Origin: Propionivibrio dicarboxylicus
GTDB lineage: Bacteria > Pseudomonadota > Gammaproteobacteria > Burkholderiales > Rhodocyclaceae
Assembly (NCBI GenBank): GCA_945902805.1
Contig: CAMDMZ010000024.1
Location: forward strand, 1 to 64,000
DNA: 64,000 bases
Direction: 5' to 3'
Under the pieces are notes generated by a model. That model was not told the origin of the DNA. It saw only the letters and a program-made list of their open reading frames with translations, and ran no database searches. Each line of letters opens with the position of its first letter. The stretch's first letter is position 1. Shown in pieces: positions 35,959-45,718 of the stretch. Both the position numbers and the translations under genes were made by a program.

Positions 35959-37034
35959 TGTTGCGTCGCTTGCTGATTTTGGCCATGAGCGCCTTGCTGG
36001 CCGCCTGCGCGACAGTGAATCCTTATTTCGACGAGAGCAAGCCGCATCACCGTCGTGATGGCTTCGTCAATTCGAATGGCCTGATGCTCGGCCAGTTTCC
36101 CTGGTACGACATCCTGCGACGCAACCTGCGCGGCGACTTTCGGCCGCTGGTGGAACCGGCTGGTGGCTACGCGGGTTTCATTCGTGAATGGACCGTGCCA
36201 ATCGATCGTGCCCGAATTGCCCAGCGTAGCGACGCCCCCGTGATGACCTGGCTCGGTCATGCCGGCATGCTGTTGCAGGTCGGTGGCCTGAATATCCTCC
36301 TCGATCCACAACTTTCCGACTACGCCGGCCCTTTGTCGCGCTTTGGTGCCAAGCGTCGCGTGCCGGCGCCACTGACGCCGGAGGAATTGCCGCCGATCGA
36401 CTTGGTGCTGATTTCGCACAACCACTACGATCATCTCGACTACGCCACGGTAACGCGCTTGGCGGCGGTGCAAAAGCCGCGCTGGATCGTGCCGTTGGGC
36501 GTAAAGGTCTGGTTTGACGACCACGGCATCGATCAGGTACAGGAAATGGATTGGTGGGATCGCACGACGGTGGGGCCGCTAATGCTGACCTTTACCCCGG
36601 CGCAACACTGGACCAAACGATCGCCCTTCGATACCAATGCCACGCTGTGGGGCGGCTTTGCCATCGAACAGCCGCGTCCAACTGGCGGCGAACCGTGGCG
36701 TTTTCTCTATACTGGCGACACCGGTTACTCGCAGGATTTCAAGGAGATCCGGCGACGACTTGGTGCCGTCGATTTCCTCGCCGTTCCCATCGGTGCCTAT
36801 CTGCCGCGCGACTTCATGGCGCCGCAACATATCAACCCCGATGACGCCGTCCGCATCGTGCTCGATCTCGACGCGAAACACGCCATGGGAATTCATTGGG
36901 GCACCTTCGAACTGACGCAGGAGACCTTTGATCAGCCGCCCAAAGACCTCGAGGCGGCGTCTCGCCAGCACCGACTTTTTGCCGATCAGGTCTGGCTCTT
37001 CAAGCACGGCGAAACACGCGCCTTGCCGTTCTAG
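35958..37034 (+). CDS. MBL-fold (NAPE-PLD-like) hydrolase lipoprotein
   Basis: 358 residues. The signal peptide ends LLAAC (lipobox), followed by a metallo-beta-lactamase fold with the metal motif SHNHYDHLD near residue 152, further ligands in TGDTGYSQD near 255, and [11 protein letters not shown] near 312 carrying the final His. This layout matches the NAPE-PLD/UlaG-like group that hydrolyses phosphodiesters of modified lipids. The lipobox places it in the periplasm or outer membrane. Bases 36955-36980 (AASRQHRLF) are a dispersed-repeat copy in the reading frame, six codons of which vary freely in relatives. Substrate unknown. Confidence 0.82.
   Translation: MLRRLLILAMSALLAACATVNPYFDESKPHHRRDGFVNSNGLMLGQFPWYDILRRNLRGDFRPLVEPAGGYAGFIREWTVPIDRARIAQRSDAPVMTWLGHAGMLLQVGGLNILLDPQLSDYAGPLSRFGAKRRVPAPLTPEELPPIDLVLISHNHYDHLDYATVTRLAAVQKPRWIVPLGVKVWFDDHGIDQVQEMDWWDRTTVGPLMLTFTPAQHWTKRSPFDTNATLWGGFAIEQPRPTGGEPWRFLYTGDTGYSQDFKEIRRRLGAVDFLAVPIGAYLPRDFMAPQHINPDDAVRIVLDLDAKHAMGIHWGTFELTQETFDQPPKDLEAASRQHRLFADQVWLFKHGETRALPF
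36955..36980 (-). repeat. Dispersed 26-bp repeat, inside the MBL-fold lipoprotein gene
   Basis: One mismatch (GGC for GCC at the left end). Read in frame as ASRQHRLF. Confidence 0.92.
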
Positions 37035-37233
37035 CGGAAGATCCTGCCGCCTTGCGCGGCGGTGGTCGGCAGAGTTCGCCGCCAAGCCTAACGAATTTTG
37101 CCGCCAGCCCTCTATTTACCGGCCTTCCCATGGAATTGATGGCTGAAATTCCTTCTGTTCAAGCCGTACCGGAAGGCTCTGCAGGAACGAATCCTGCGCA
37201 TTCCCTGGCACACATCCGCCACAGGAGAATGCC

Positions 37234-37443
37234 ATGGGCCACCTCGATATCAACGAAATTACCAGCATCGGCGTCAATGATGACACCTGGAAATCCCTGC
37301 GCAGCGATGAAGCGCGTTCACTGCTGTGCATGTTTGCCGCCCAGGATGCCGATAGCCGCGCCCTGGGCGCTGTGCTGGTATCGACACCGAATGGCAAGGA
37401 TCTTTACGTCACACCACGGATGATGGCGTACCCCGCCTACTAG
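37234..37443 (+). CDS. Small hypothetical protein, 69 aa
   Basis: 69 residues beginning MGHLDINEITSIGVNDD, preceded by AGGAG seven bases upstream, so translation is likely. Composition is mixed, with no signal peptide or membrane helix and no recognised domain. The stop TAG (37441-37443) forms a palindromic CTAG with the stop of the convergent protease gene. Conserved status is unknown. The good RBS is the main evidence. Confidence 0.55.
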   Translation: MGHLDINEITSIGVNDDTWKSLRSDEARSLLCMFAAQDADSRALGAVLVSTPNGKDLYVTPRMMAYPAY

Positions 37444-38120
37444 CGCGGTGGCAGTCCATTGGCCGTGCGACAGCGTTGAATGTCGCAGGCCGTGGGCAGG
37501 ACGTGGCGATACTCGACGAAGTTGGCCATGCCGGCCAGGTCGCGACTGCTGCATTTGCCGCCCTTGTCGTCGTGGTAATACGACAGCACATCGACGCAGC
37601 GCCGCGAGTGCGCCATCAGCCCGAAAAAGTGCCCCATCTCGTGTGAGATAACCATCTGCAAGGTTTGCGTGGCGTCGTAGGACGGATTGCGCGCCTTGAG
37701 CAGCGCAAAGCCTTTGGCGCCAAGCGAAAGCGTCCGTTCACCAAGATTGGCCAGACCGAAGTTGCCGCGACTCCCGGCCTCGCTCCATTGCACCATGATG
37801 CTGCCCACGGGGGCGTTGCCGAACCCATCCAATGTCAGCAATTCGACCGGGATGCCGCAGGGCGACCAGGCATTGACTGCCTTGACCACCATCGCCTCGA
37901 CCTGCGTGCGTTGGAACCAGGTCGGCGCGCCCTCGTGGCGGTAGGCAAAGCGCAGTTTCGATGCAATCGCGCGGCGATCGACACCATCACTCCAGGTACT
38001 GATTTCACCGCTACGGCATTCGGCAATTTCCTCGCTGCGCGTGTCGGAAAAAGCATGGCTGTAGGCGGTGCCTGCAAGCAGGAGCAGGGCGGTAAAGGCC
38101 CGAATGCGCCACATCGTCAT
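37440..38120 (-). CDS. Matrixin-like secreted metalloprotease
   Basis: 226 residues from ATG 38120 (an ATG at 38114 is an alternative). The N-terminal signal is FTALLLLAGTAYSHAF. The metzincin zinc motif HEMGHFFGLMAHS (HExxHxxGxxH) is near residue 165, with the substrate-cleft residues preceding it (GNFGLANLGERTLSL). Five or six cysteines suggest disulfides and an extracytoplasmic location. Members of the M10/matrixin group are zinc endopeptidases. The gene overlaps the upstream anion transporter by four bases (ATGA). Length is short for a matrixin, with no visible propeptide Cys switch and no C-terminal domain. Confidence 0.75.
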   Translation of the reverse strand: MTMWRIRAFTALLLLAGTAYSHAFSDTRSEEIAECRSGEISTWSDGVDRRAIASKLRFAYRHEGAPTWFQRTQVEAMVVKAVNAWSPCGIPVELLTLDGFGNAPVGSIMVQWSEAGSRGNFGLANLGERTLSLGAKGFALLKARNPSYDATQTLQMVISHEMGHFFGLMAHSRRCVDVLSYYHDDKGGKCSSRDLAGMANFVEYRHVLPTACDIQRCRTANGLPPR

Positions 38121-39406
38121 GTCATCCACCTGAGCCAGAACCAGACGATGGCGAGCGTCATCAGCGTAACCGGGACACCGATGCGGACATGATCGCGCCA
38201 ATCGATCGCGATGCCACTGCGGCCGGCCAAATCGACGACAATCAGATTGGCAATCGATCCCACCAGCAACAAGTTGCCGGCGAACGTGCTGACCAGAGCG
38301 AGCGCCGTACCCGCTTCGTGACCCGAGAGTTGGGGGATAAGCAACATCACGGCTGGAACATTCGAAACCAGGTTGGACAGCACCAGGCTGGCCGCGAAGA
38401 GGGGGCCAGCCTCGGCCAGTCGCACGCCCTGAGCACCCAGCCAAGCGACGCCCTGTGCGGACAGCCCAGTATTTTGGAAGGCATGATTGACGACAAAGAG
38501 GCCGATGAACAAGACCAGTAACTCCCAGTCGACGAAGCCCATCACATGCGAAGAATGGAAGCGCCGGCTGAGCAGCAGCACGCCAGCGGCCACCAGGGCG
38601 GCGACTTCGCGCGGCCAGTCGGTGAACAGAAAGATGAGCATCAGTACCGTAGCGACAGCCAGACCCTTGGCGGATTGCCAGCGATCGAACGGTGGATCAG
38701 CGTCGGTGAGCTGTCCGTCTGGCGGTGCCGTGGTCCCGGCGACTTGTGCGGTCTGGCGGCCGGTGAAAGCCAGCCAGGCCCAAAGCACGAACAGGCTCAA
38801 GATCACCGGCGGTAACGCCAGACGCGCGTAGTCGGCGAAGGAAAGCTTCATCAGCGACCCGATCAGCATATTCTGTGGATTGCCAATCAGGGTTGCCGCC
38901 GAGCCGATGTTGGCGGCGCAGGCGAGCCCGACCAGAAAGGGCAGCGGATTGAACTCCCGCTTGAGGCAGATCCGTGCCACGACGGGCGTGACGGCGAGGC
39001 ACACGATGTCATTCGAGAAAACTGCCGAAAGTGCGGCGGCAACGGCGATCAGGGTGCCGAGCAAACCGTTGCGCGACAAAGGCAAGGCGCCCACTTGTCG
39101 CGTCACGGCGGTGTAGAAACCGCCCAGACGCATCTGCGCCGATACCACCATGAAGGAAAACAACAGCAGGATGGTCGGCAAATCGACGGCTTGGGCGGCT
39201 TGCTCGGTGCTCATCGCGCCGACGCCGATCACGGCGATGGCCCCGAGCAAGGCGACGCCGGAGCGGTCTAGCCGGAGCGTCGGCAGACCGCCGAGAAACA
39301 TGCCGACATACACCGTGGCAAAGATGGCGACGATGCTCCAGTCGGTGGCGGCGTGGAGTGGAACAGGTGGCGGTGTGACCATGGGCAGAAGCAGCGCTAG
39401 CGCCAA
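38117..39406 (-). CDS. SLC13/ArsB-like (IT superfamily) anion transporter
   Basis: 429 residues, about eleven hydrophobic helices. FSNDIVCLAVTPVVARI near residue 128 and SAATLIGNPQNMLIGSL near 168 are the paired hairpin-loop motifs of the ion-transporter superfamily (ArsB, CitT, NhaD, SLC13). The C-terminal half repeats the pattern (NLVSNVPAVMLLIPQL). Such proteins carry arsenite, dicarboxylates or sodium-coupled anions; I cannot distinguish them here. Adjacent to a protease gene it overlaps, and to the EAL gene, but without a clear functional link. Confidence 0.78.
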   Translation of the reverse strand: MALALLLPMVTPPPVPLHAATDWSIVAIFATVYVGMFLGGLPTLRLDRSGVALLGAIAVIGVGAMSTEQAAQAVDLPTILLLFSFMVVSAQMRLGGFYTAVTRQVGALPLSRNGLLGTLIAVAAALSAVFSNDIVCLAVTPVVARICLKREFNPLPFLVGLACAANIGSAATLIGNPQNMLIGSLMKLSFADYARLALPPVILSLFVLWAWLAFTGRQTAQVAGTTAPPDGQLTDADPPFDRWQSAKGLAVATVLMLIFLFTDWPREVAALVAAGVLLLSRRFHSSHVMGFVDWELLVLFIGLFVVNHAFQNTGLSAQGVAWLGAQGVRLAEAGPLFAASLVLSNLVSNVPAVMLLIPQLSGHEAGTALALVSTFAGNLLLVGSIANLIVVDLAGRSGIAIDWRDHVRIGVPVTLMTLAIVWFWLRWMT

Positions 39407-39408
39407 GC

Positions 39409-40731
39409 CTATGACGCTGCGATTTCGTTACTGTGCCACCAAGGAATGAATTCGTCCACCGGCATGCCCTTGCCGTAGAGGTAACCCTGGCCGCGATCGC
39501 AGCCTAGCTTGGCGACAATGGCGGCGGTTGCTGCGGTTTCGATACCTTCAGCAACCACTAGCATGTCCAGTCGATGCGCCAGCTGCACCAGTGAGGCGAT
39601 GATTTCGCGGTCGCGTTCCGAGCTTTCAGCGTAGCGGACAAAGCTTTGGTCGATTTTTACTTCCTGGACGGGCAGGCGTTGCAGATAGCTCATGCTAGCG
39701 TAGCCCGTGCCGAAATCGTCGACGGAAAGGTGAAAGCCCATTTTTCGCAGACGGAGCAGGACTCCCATGACCTGGTCCGTGTCTTCGATCATCAGCGTTT
39801 CGGTGAGTTCGAAGAGCAGACATTCCGGGGCCAGTTCCCAGGTGGTGAGCGTCTGGGCAATCAGATCGGGAAGTTCGTCGTCCAGCAGATCGTGGGCCGA
39901 GAGGTTGATCGAAAGAAGGACGGTCACGCCCTCGGCACGTAATCGAGACTGAACCTGCATCGCTTGTTGCAGCAGCCAGCGGGTGAATTCGCTGCGCAAG
40001 CCGAGGCGCTCAACCGTCGCCAGCGTGTGGTTGGGGGCAATTTTGTCGCCGCCGGGCAGTTGCCAGCGCAGCAATGCTTCGCAACCAACACAGTGGCCGT
40101 TGTTCAGGTCTATCTGCGGTTGCAGATAGATGGCTAAGCCGCCAGTACCGGCCAGCGCCCGGGGCAATTCGGCATGGAGCTGAAGGTGGGCGGCATCGAT
40201 TTGCTCCATGGCCGGATCGTAGGTGGCATAACGGTTGCCACTGCGGTCAGCGATGAGGGCGGCAATGCGTGCGGATTGCACGAGATGGCGCGGCTCGCGA
40301 CCGTCGTCAGGGTGCAAGGCGCCGCCACAGGCAACGCGTAGCAGCAGATAGTTGCCATCGTAGCCGGGTAGGGAGTCGGCGAACAGCGTATCGAGCCGCA
40401 CCATGGCCATCATCAGCGGCACGCTGTTGGGCAAATCGGCGAGCACAATCAGCCATTCCCAGCTATCGGCCGAGTACAGCCGATCCTGCGGGCGGAGTGC
40501 TTTGCTGAGCCGCCGCGTCACTTCGGCGCGAAGCTGGCTAGTGGCCGCCGGCGTGAGACGAAACAGGGCCGGATCGGGCAGTACGGTGAAGTCGATGACG
40601 CCTAGGCATCGGGCGGACGCCAGGTGCTGCGTCGATAGCGCAATATCTGCTAATGCGACGGCCAGCCCGGAAAGATTGGTCGCCGGGTCAATACGGCGTT
40701 CGCCACGTCGGGAATCGCGCTCAGTAAACAT
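39409..40731 (-). CDS. EAL-domain cyclic-di-GMP phosphodiesterase with degenerate GGDEF-like N-terminus
   Basis: 440 residues from ATG 40731; the open frame upstream overlaps the HD-GYP gene and is not coding. The N-terminal 160 residues resemble a degenerate GGDEF fold (no GGDEF motif; CGGALHPDDGREPRHLVQSA near 140). The EAL domain has the intact catalytic set: EALLRW near 215, NLS near 281, ELTE near 310, DDFGTGYAS near 340, KIDQSF near 361 and EGIET near 397. It should hydrolyse c-di-GMP to pGpG. It is directly downstream of the HD-GYP gene (one base gap) and likely co-transcribed with it. Confidence 0.85.
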   Translation of the reverse strand: MFTERDSRRGERRIDPATNLSGLAVALADIALSTQHLASARCLGVIDFTVLPDPALFRLTPAATSQLRAEVTRRLSKALRPQDRLYSADSWEWLIVLADLPNSVPLMMAMVRLDTLFADSLPGYDGNYLLLRVACGGALHPDDGREPRHLVQSARIAALIADRSGNRYATYDPAMEQIDAAHLQLHAELPRALAGTGGLAIYLQPQIDLNNGHCVGCEALLRWQLPGGDKIAPNHTLATVERLGLRSEFTRWLLQQAMQVQSRLRAEGVTVLLSINLSAHDLLDDELPDLIAQTLTTWELAPECLLFELTETLMIEDTDQVMGVLLRLRKMGFHLSVDDFGTGYASMSYLQRLPVQEVKIDQSFVRYAESSERDREIIASLVQLAHRLDMLVVAEGIETAATAAIVAKLGCDRGQGYLYGKGMPVDEFIPWWHSNEIAAS

Positions 40732-40732
40732 T

Positions 40733-42061
40733 TCAGCCCAGATAGAACTCGGTTGGATCAATGCCGTAGGCATCCATTGGTAAGGAGTGGATGATACGGT
40801 AAGGCTCGCCGGTGCCACACGGTGGATCCATTATCAGATCGATGGTGCGGGGCTTTCGCTCGACAGACTTATCGGGGCCGAGGACGATCATCACCCGTGG
40901 CTTGAGCCGGCGCACCTGATTTTGCTGAATGACGACACCCACTTCGCCACTATTGAGTTCGACCAGGCTGCCGATAGGGTACAAGCCGACACATTGAATC
41001 AGCTGGTCGACCAGTGGCGCGCGGAATTTCGTGTCACGCATGCCGACCAGGCTTTCCAGTGCCTTCTGGCTCGAAACCGCGCCGCAGTAGGAGCGTTGAC
41101 GGGTCATCGCACAATAGGTGTCGATCAGCCCGGCCAATTCGGCATGCAGGCTGATTTTCTCGCCCTGAATACGTCTGGGATAGCCGCTGCCGTCAAATCG
41201 CTCATGATGGCTACCGACGATGTTGAGTGCCTCGAAGGAAAATTCAGCCTGCCCCACCAGAATTTGCATCGAGCTGGCGACATGGGATTGCACCTGAGCC
41301 AACTCTTCTGCCGTCAGGGGATCATTCTTGCTCAATACGGTTTCAGGAATATGCACTTTGCCGACGTCCTGCATCAGGCCCACCAGACCAAGCAGTTCTA
41401 TCGTTCTGCTCGGCATCCCGAGATAGCGTGCCAGCACCATCAAGTGAACTGAAACATCGACCGCATGATCGTAAGAGTATTCGTCGCTGGTACGCAGGCG
41501 TGTCAGCCAGATCATGGCGTCAGGATTGCGCTCTACCGATTCCGCCATTTCGGCGACCATTCCAGCGACTTCCTTGATCTCGCCGCTGATCGCCGTGCCA
41601 ATTGCCGAACGTACCGACTGCAACGTCTTTTTGACATCGTCGACGATAGGTGCCGAATAGACCAACTCGGCTTCGAGCCGACTTTGGTTGTCGATGCCAA
41701 AAACCGGAGGCACCGCTTGCGGCCGACGTGGTCCCGAAGTGAGGACCGGCATTTCACGTAGCGACCGGTAAACCGAAGGGAATTCGTCAGGAACCGACCG
41801 AATCGTCACCGTGGGTGCCGGGGCCGATGACGAACTGCGGCGCAGTGTCGGCTGTTCGCGTCCCTCGGCGGCGAAATGTGGGCCGATGGAACGGCTGCGA
41901 TCAATGGTGACGGTGGTGCAGCAGCGTTTCAAATCGACAATTTGCTGGTCGTCGTCTACCAGAAATCCCTGGAGCAGGAATGGCGTACCGAGCCAGGGAC
42001 GATCCAGCTCGGTGACGAACATGCCGAGTTGGATCTGCGTGCTGGAGATGACTTCCTTCAC
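40733..42061 (-). CDS. HD-GYP protein with DUF3391 N-terminus and altered HD motif
   Basis: 442 residues from GTG 42061, chosen because the conserved DUF3391 start (KEVISSTQIQLGMFVTELDRPW) follows directly; an upstream open extension is unlike the family. The HD-GYP domain spans about 200-380. The usual HDxGK motif reads QDVGK (near residue 245), so the first metal-ligand His is replaced by Gln. DHAVDVSVH near 210, HHERFDGSGYP near 298 and the GYP are retained. A c-di-GMP phosphodiesterase with this change could be inactive or modified. It is encoded upstream of an active-looking EAL gene, so the pair could work as a regulated unit. Confidence 0.82.
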   Translation of the reverse strand: MKEVISSTQIQLGMFVTELDRPWLGTPFLLQGFLVDDDQQIVDLKRCCTTVTIDRSRSIGPHFAAEGREQPTLRRSSSSAPAPTVTIRSVPDEFPSVYRSLREMPVLTSGPRRPQAVPPVFGIDNQSRLEAELVYSAPIVDDVKKTLQSVRSAIGTAISGEIKEVAGMVAEMAESVERNPDAMIWLTRLRTSDEYSYDHAVDVSVHLMVLARYLGMPSRTIELLGLVGLMQDVGKVHIPETVLSKNDPLTAEELAQVQSHVASSMQILVGQAEFSFEALNIVGSHHERFDGSGYPRRIQGEKISLHAELAGLIDTYCAMTRQRSYCGAVSSQKALESLVGMRDTKFRAPLVDQLIQCVGLYPIGSLVELNSGEVGVVIQQNQVRRLKPRVMIVLGPDKSVERKPRTIDLIMDPPCGTGEPYRIIHSLPMDAYGIDPTEFYLG

Positions 42062-42353
42062 GTCAGACGTTCCATTGTGGCGGCTTCGCAGTGGCTGGGC
42101 GCAGAGGGCGAAGCAAATGTAATGGTTGCCATGTGTTGATTGTAGCGGTTTATGCGAAGCGGGCAGCTGGTGCCACAATTCGGGCGAAAAACATTTTTAA
42201 AACAAGGTCTTTTTTTCATGGCGCGCATCACGGCTGTGCAGTGTCCGGGTTATTTCCAAGCAGCGTAGAACGAATTTCCCAGTGCCGCCAATCCTCACCA
42301 ATCCTCACATTGCCGGCTGCCAGTTGGCAAGTGGTAGCAGGTAAGATGCACAC

Positions 42354-43838
42354 ATGAAATATCACGATCTACGCGACTTCATCGCGCAACTCGAACAACT
42401 TGGCGAACTCAAGCGGATCGGTGTCGAGGTCGACCCGAAACTCGAAATGACCGAGATCGCCGACCGCGTGTTGCGGGCCGGTGGGCCGGCGCTGCTGTTC
42501 GAAAAGCCCAAAGGCCACTCGATACCCGTACTGGCCAACTTGTTCGGTACGCCACGGCGGGTCGCTCTGGGCATGGGCGGGGCTGACAACCAGGATGGCG
42601 ACTGGAAGACTCAGTTGCGCGAAGTCGGCCGCACGCTGGCTGCGCTCAAGGAACCGGAGCCGCCGAAGGGGCTGCGCGACGCCTGGGACAAACTGCCACT
42701 GCTCAAGCAGGTGCTTAACATGGCGCCCAAGGTGGTCAGTTCGGCACCTTGTCAGGAAATGGTCTGGGAGGGCAAGGACGTCGATCTGTCACGCTTGCCG
42801 ATCCAGACCTGTTGGCCGGGAGACGTCGCTCCCCTGATCACCTGGGGATTGGTGGTGACGCGCGGGCCGAACAAGAACCGGCAGAATCTGGGCATCTATC
42901 GCCAGCAGGTGTTGGGGCCGAACAAGGTGATCATGCGCTGGCTGGCCCATCGTGGTGGGGCGCTGGATTTTCGCGATCACTTGGCCGCCAATCCGGGCCA
43001 GTCCTTTCCCCTCGCGGTCGTGCTGGGTTGCGATCCGGCAACCATTCTCGGCGCCGTGACGCCGGTGCCGGATTCGCTCTCTGAATACCAGTTCGCTGGC
43101 CTGTTGCGCGGTAGCAAGACCGAACTGGTCAAGTGCCTGGGTTCTGATTTGCAAGTGCCGGCGCGGGCCGAGATCGTGCTTGAGGGCGTGATTCATCCTG
43201 GCGAGACGGCCATGGAAGGGCCTTACGGCGACCACACCGGCTACTACAACGAGCAGGCCGAGTTCCCTGTATTCACTGTCGAACGCATGAGCATGCGGCG
43301 CGAGCCGATCTACCACTCCACCTACACCGGCAAGCCTCCGGACGAACCAGCGATGCTGGGACTGGCGCTCAACGAGGTGTTTGTTCCCTTGCTGCAGAAG
43401 CAGTTTCCCGAGATCGTTGATTTCTACCTGCCGCCCGAGGGCTGCTCGTATCGCATGGCGGTGGTGAGCATGAAGAAGGCTTACCCCGGCCACGCCAAGC
43501 GCGTGATGTTCGGCATCTGGAGTTTCCTGCGCCAGTTTATGTACACGAAGTTCATCATCGTGGTTGATGACGATGTCGATGTACGCGACTGGAAAGAAGT
43601 GATCTGGGCCATGACCACCCGTGTTGATGCGGCGCGCGATACCCTGATCGCCGAGCACACGCCGATTGACTACCTCGATTTTGCCTCGCCCGTGGCCGGT
43701 TTGGGCAGCAAAATGGGCATCGACGCGACCAACAAGTGGCCGGGCGAAACCAATCGCGAATGGGGGCGCACTATCGTCATGGACCCTGCGGTTAAGCAAC
43801 GGGTGGACGCTCTGTGGAAGGATCTGGGCCTTGACTGA
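42354..43838 (+). CDS. ubiD: 4-hydroxy-3-polyprenylbenzoate decarboxylase UbiD
   Basis: 494 residues with the prFMN-dependent UbiD fold: [18 protein letters not shown] at the start, [17 protein letters not shown] near 178, and [18 protein letters not shown] near 280 carrying the catalytic Glu-Arg-Glu region. It decarboxylates 3-octaprenyl-4-hydroxybenzoate in ubiquinone synthesis. The prFMN synthase UbiX is not in the window. Bases 43198-43210 (part of the GET codons) match 13 positions of the dispersed repeat, but this is explained by the conserved protein motif. Confidence 0.95.
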   Translation: MKYHDLRDFIAQLEQLGELKRIGVEVDPKLEMTEIADRVLRAGGPALLFEKPKGHSIPVLANLFGTPRRVALGMGGADNQDGDWKTQLREVGRTLAALKEPEPPKGLRDAWDKLPLLKQVLNMAPKVVSSAPCQEMVWEGKDVDLSRLPIQTCWPGDVAPLITWGLVVTRGPNKNRQNLGIYRQQVLGPNKVIMRWLAHRGGALDFRDHLAANPGQSFPLAVVLGCDPATILGAVTPVPDSLSEYQFAGLLRGSKTELVKCLGSDLQVPARAEIVLEGVIHPGETAMEGPYGDHTGYYNEQAEFPVFTVERMSMRREPIYHSTYTGKPPDEPAMLGLALNEVFVPLLQKQFPEIVDFYLPPEGCSYRMAVVSMKKAYPGHAKRVMFGIWSFLRQFMYTKFIIVVDDDVDVRDWKEVIWAMTTRVDAARDTLIAEHTPIDYLDFASPVAGLGSKMGIDATNKWPGETNREWGRTIVMDPAVKQRVDALWKDLGLD

Positions 43839-44319
43839 CCTTCAGGTGCGGGATCTCGATTTCGACGATCCGCGGCAATCTGCCGCTTTTTTGTCGCTGC
43901 TTGATCACTATGCCCGCGATCCGATGGGTGGCGGTGACGCGCTGAGCGCCGAGGTGCGACGCACCCTGCCGGGAAAACTCGGCGCAGTCTCCGGTTTTCA
44001 TGGCGCAATCGCCTGGCACGGTGATCAGCCGATCGGATTGATCAACTGTTTCACCGGTTTTTCCACCTTCAAGGCGATGCCCTTGCTCAATGTCCATGAT
44101 CTGGTGGTGCACGCTGACTGGCGTGGTCGCCGGATTGGCGAGGATTTGCTGGCTTGGGCCGCACGCCGGGCCCGCGAACTGGGTTGCTGTAAACTAACGC
44201 TGGAAGTCTTGGCCAACAATCACGTGGCCAAGCGCTGTTATCGACGCGCCGGTTTTGCTCCGTATGTGCTGGACCCAGCGGCGGGGGCCGCCGAATTGAT
44301 GCAGCGTTTTCTCGACTGA
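43831..44319 (+). CDS. GNAT-family acetyltransferase
   Basis: 163 residues beginning at TTG 43831, overlapping the ubiD stop by eight bases. Acetyl-CoA motif A is [15 protein letters not shown] near residue 88, and [16 protein letters not shown] near 132 is motif B. The substrate may be an amino acid or protein N-terminus. The start codon is inferred from overlap and frame. No Shine-Dalgarno is obvious because of the coding overlap. Confidence 0.78.
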   Translation: MTDLQVRDLDFDDPRQSAAFLSLLDHYARDPMGGGDALSAEVRRTLPGKLGAVSGFHGAIAWHGDQPIGLINCFTGFSTFKAMPLLNVHDLVVHADWRGRRIGEDLLAWAARRARELGCCKLTLEVLANNHVAKRCYRRAGFAPYVLDPAAGAAELMQRFLD

Positions 44320-44340
44320 CGTGAAGAATGGAGAACCCCG

Positions 44341-44763
44341 ATGGCTGATTTCGATTCCAATGGCGCTTTGATCACCGACTCGTCGAATCTGGATGGCCAG
44401 CGTGCCTGGTGCCATGTAATGTATGGCCTGCATGCACTTTCTGCCTTGAGCGGCATCCTCACCTCGGCCACCATCATTGGCGCTTTCGTTTTTGGCTGGC
44501 CGTCCATCATTGCCGTGATCATCAACTACGTCACGCGTGACCGCGTGCGCGGCACCTGGCTGGAAAGCCATTGGCGCTGGCAATTGCGTACCTTCTGGTA
44601 TGCCGCTCTGTGGTTGCTGGTCGCCGGCATTTTGACGATCACACTGATCGGAATTCCCTTCGCCTGGGTGGTGATCTTGTCGACCGGCTTCTGGGTGGCC
44701 TATCGCGTGGTGCGTGGCTGGATCGCCTTGTCCGGTCGCGAGCCGATGGCCTTGCCGGCCTGA
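44341..44763 (+). CDS. DUF4870-like small membrane protein
   Basis: 140 residues. Hydrophobic segments at about 33-50, 55-70 and 88-125 surround a conserved NYVTRDRVRGTWLESHWRWQLRTFW stretch, read here in parts: NYVTRDRVRGTW near 62 and HWRWQLRTFW near 77. The family is found widely but has no assigned function. The stop codon directly adjoins the stop of the convergent dioxygenase gene, with no spacer. Confidence 0.8.
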   Translation: MADFDSNGALITDSSNLDGQRAWCHVMYGLHALSALSGILTSATIIGAFVFGWPSIIAVIINYVTRDRVRGTWLESHWRWQLRTFWYAALWLLVAGILTITLIGIPFAWVVILSTGFWVAYRVVRGWIALSGREPMALPA

Positions 44764-45621
44764 TTACGCCAGGTTGAATTTGAAGGCGTCCAGCGCCAGT
44801 GCGCCCGCGCTGTAGTGGCGAAATACGGGCGTGGGTGCGGTTTTCATGCCGCCCGCGCCCATGGCGACGAAAATCGGCAGCAAGTGCTCCTCGCTGGGAT
44901 GCGCGCGCGCAGCGTGCGGTGCCTGACGGCGGTAGTCGAACAGGGCCGGTAGATCGCAGGTGGCCAGGCGGTCATTGAACCAGTCTGCGAATTCGGCAAC
45001 GTAGGGCAGTGCCCGACCCTCTGGTGCATCGCCGACCAGATCGCGCAGATTGTGCGTCAGTCCGCCCGACGCCATGATCAGCACACCTCGTCCCGTCAGC
45101 GCAGCCAGTTTTTCTCCCAACCGGAAATGGTCGGCCGGGCTGGCATCCGGCATGACGCCGAGCTGGATGACCGGGATATCGGCTGCCGGATAGAGATAGC
45201 GCAGGGGCACCCAGGCGCCATGATCGAGCCCGCGTTTGGAATCCACCGCGATTTCCGGCATCAGTGCACGAATTTCCGCGACCAGGTCGCTGGCGCCGGG
45301 CGGCAAGTAGTTGATCTCATAGAGCGCTTCGGGAAAACCGTAGAAATCATGGATGGTCGCGGGCTGCGGCGCGGCAGTAATGGCCGGCACGCGTGTCATC
45401 CAGTGTGCCGAGACGGCGAGAATGGCGCGCGGGCGGGGCAGGTCTGCGGCCAGTTGTTGCCAGGCGATGCCGGCATTTCCTGCTTCCAGCATCATCAGCG
45501 GCGAACCGTGGGAGATGAAGATTGGGGGAATGGCGGCACCATGTGAAAAAGTCGGTGCTGGCGGGACGGCGCTGGAGTCGGGGGCGGGGGCCGCGTTGGG
45601 GTTGGGGTCGGCGCTTATCAT
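44764..45621 (-). CDS. LigB-type (DODA) extradiol aromatic ring-opening dioxygenase
   Basis: 285 residues. The class III extradiol fold shows metal ligands in FISHGSP near 36, VSAHWM near 72 and LDHGAWVPL near 140, with a late His in the C-terminal half. Relatives include YgiD and plant 4,5-DOPA dioxygenase. The N-terminal 30 residues are unusual: no start codon lies close to the conserved IPPIFISHG, and the open frame reaches an ATG only after AVPPAPTF, which is a copy of the dispersed repeat (45546-45571). The repeat is therefore probably translated. Substrate is unknown. Confidence 0.82.
   Translation of the reverse strand: MISADPNPNAAPAPDSSAVPPAPTFSHGAAIPPIFISHGSPLMMLEAGNAGIAWQQLAADLPRPRAILAVSAHWMTRVPAITAAPQPATIHDFYGFPEALYEINYLPPGASDLVAEIRALMPEIAVDSKRGLDHGAWVPLRYLYPAADIPVIQLGVMPDASPADHFRLGEKLAALTGRGVLIMASGGLTHNLRDLVGDAPEGRALPYVAEFADWFNDRLATCDLPALFDYRRQAPHAARAHPSEEHLLPIFVAMGAGGMKTAPTPVFRHYSAGALALDAFKFNLA
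45546..45571 (+). repeat. Dispersed 26-bp repeat, at the 5' end of the dioxygenase gene
   Basis: Perfect consensus, antisense to the gene. Encodes AVPPAPTF in the N-terminal extension. Confidence 0.95.
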
Positions 45622-45718
45622 GGCGTCAGTCTAGCGTTTCCGCCCCATCCTTGTCGGCCGGTTTAGAATGAACGGATCGCTGCCATTCTTTTGCAGCCTG
45701 CACCCGCCGGAGCCATTC

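Noticed and set aside
39061-39406. Start codon of the SLC13-type gene further upstream
   Set aside because: No in-frame start upstream of 39406 gives a better N-terminus; the EAL stop lies three bases away.
43198-43210. A 13-base match to the repeat inside ubiD
   Set aside because: Only half the motif matches, and the codons encode the conserved PGET segment of UbiD, so protein constraint explains it.
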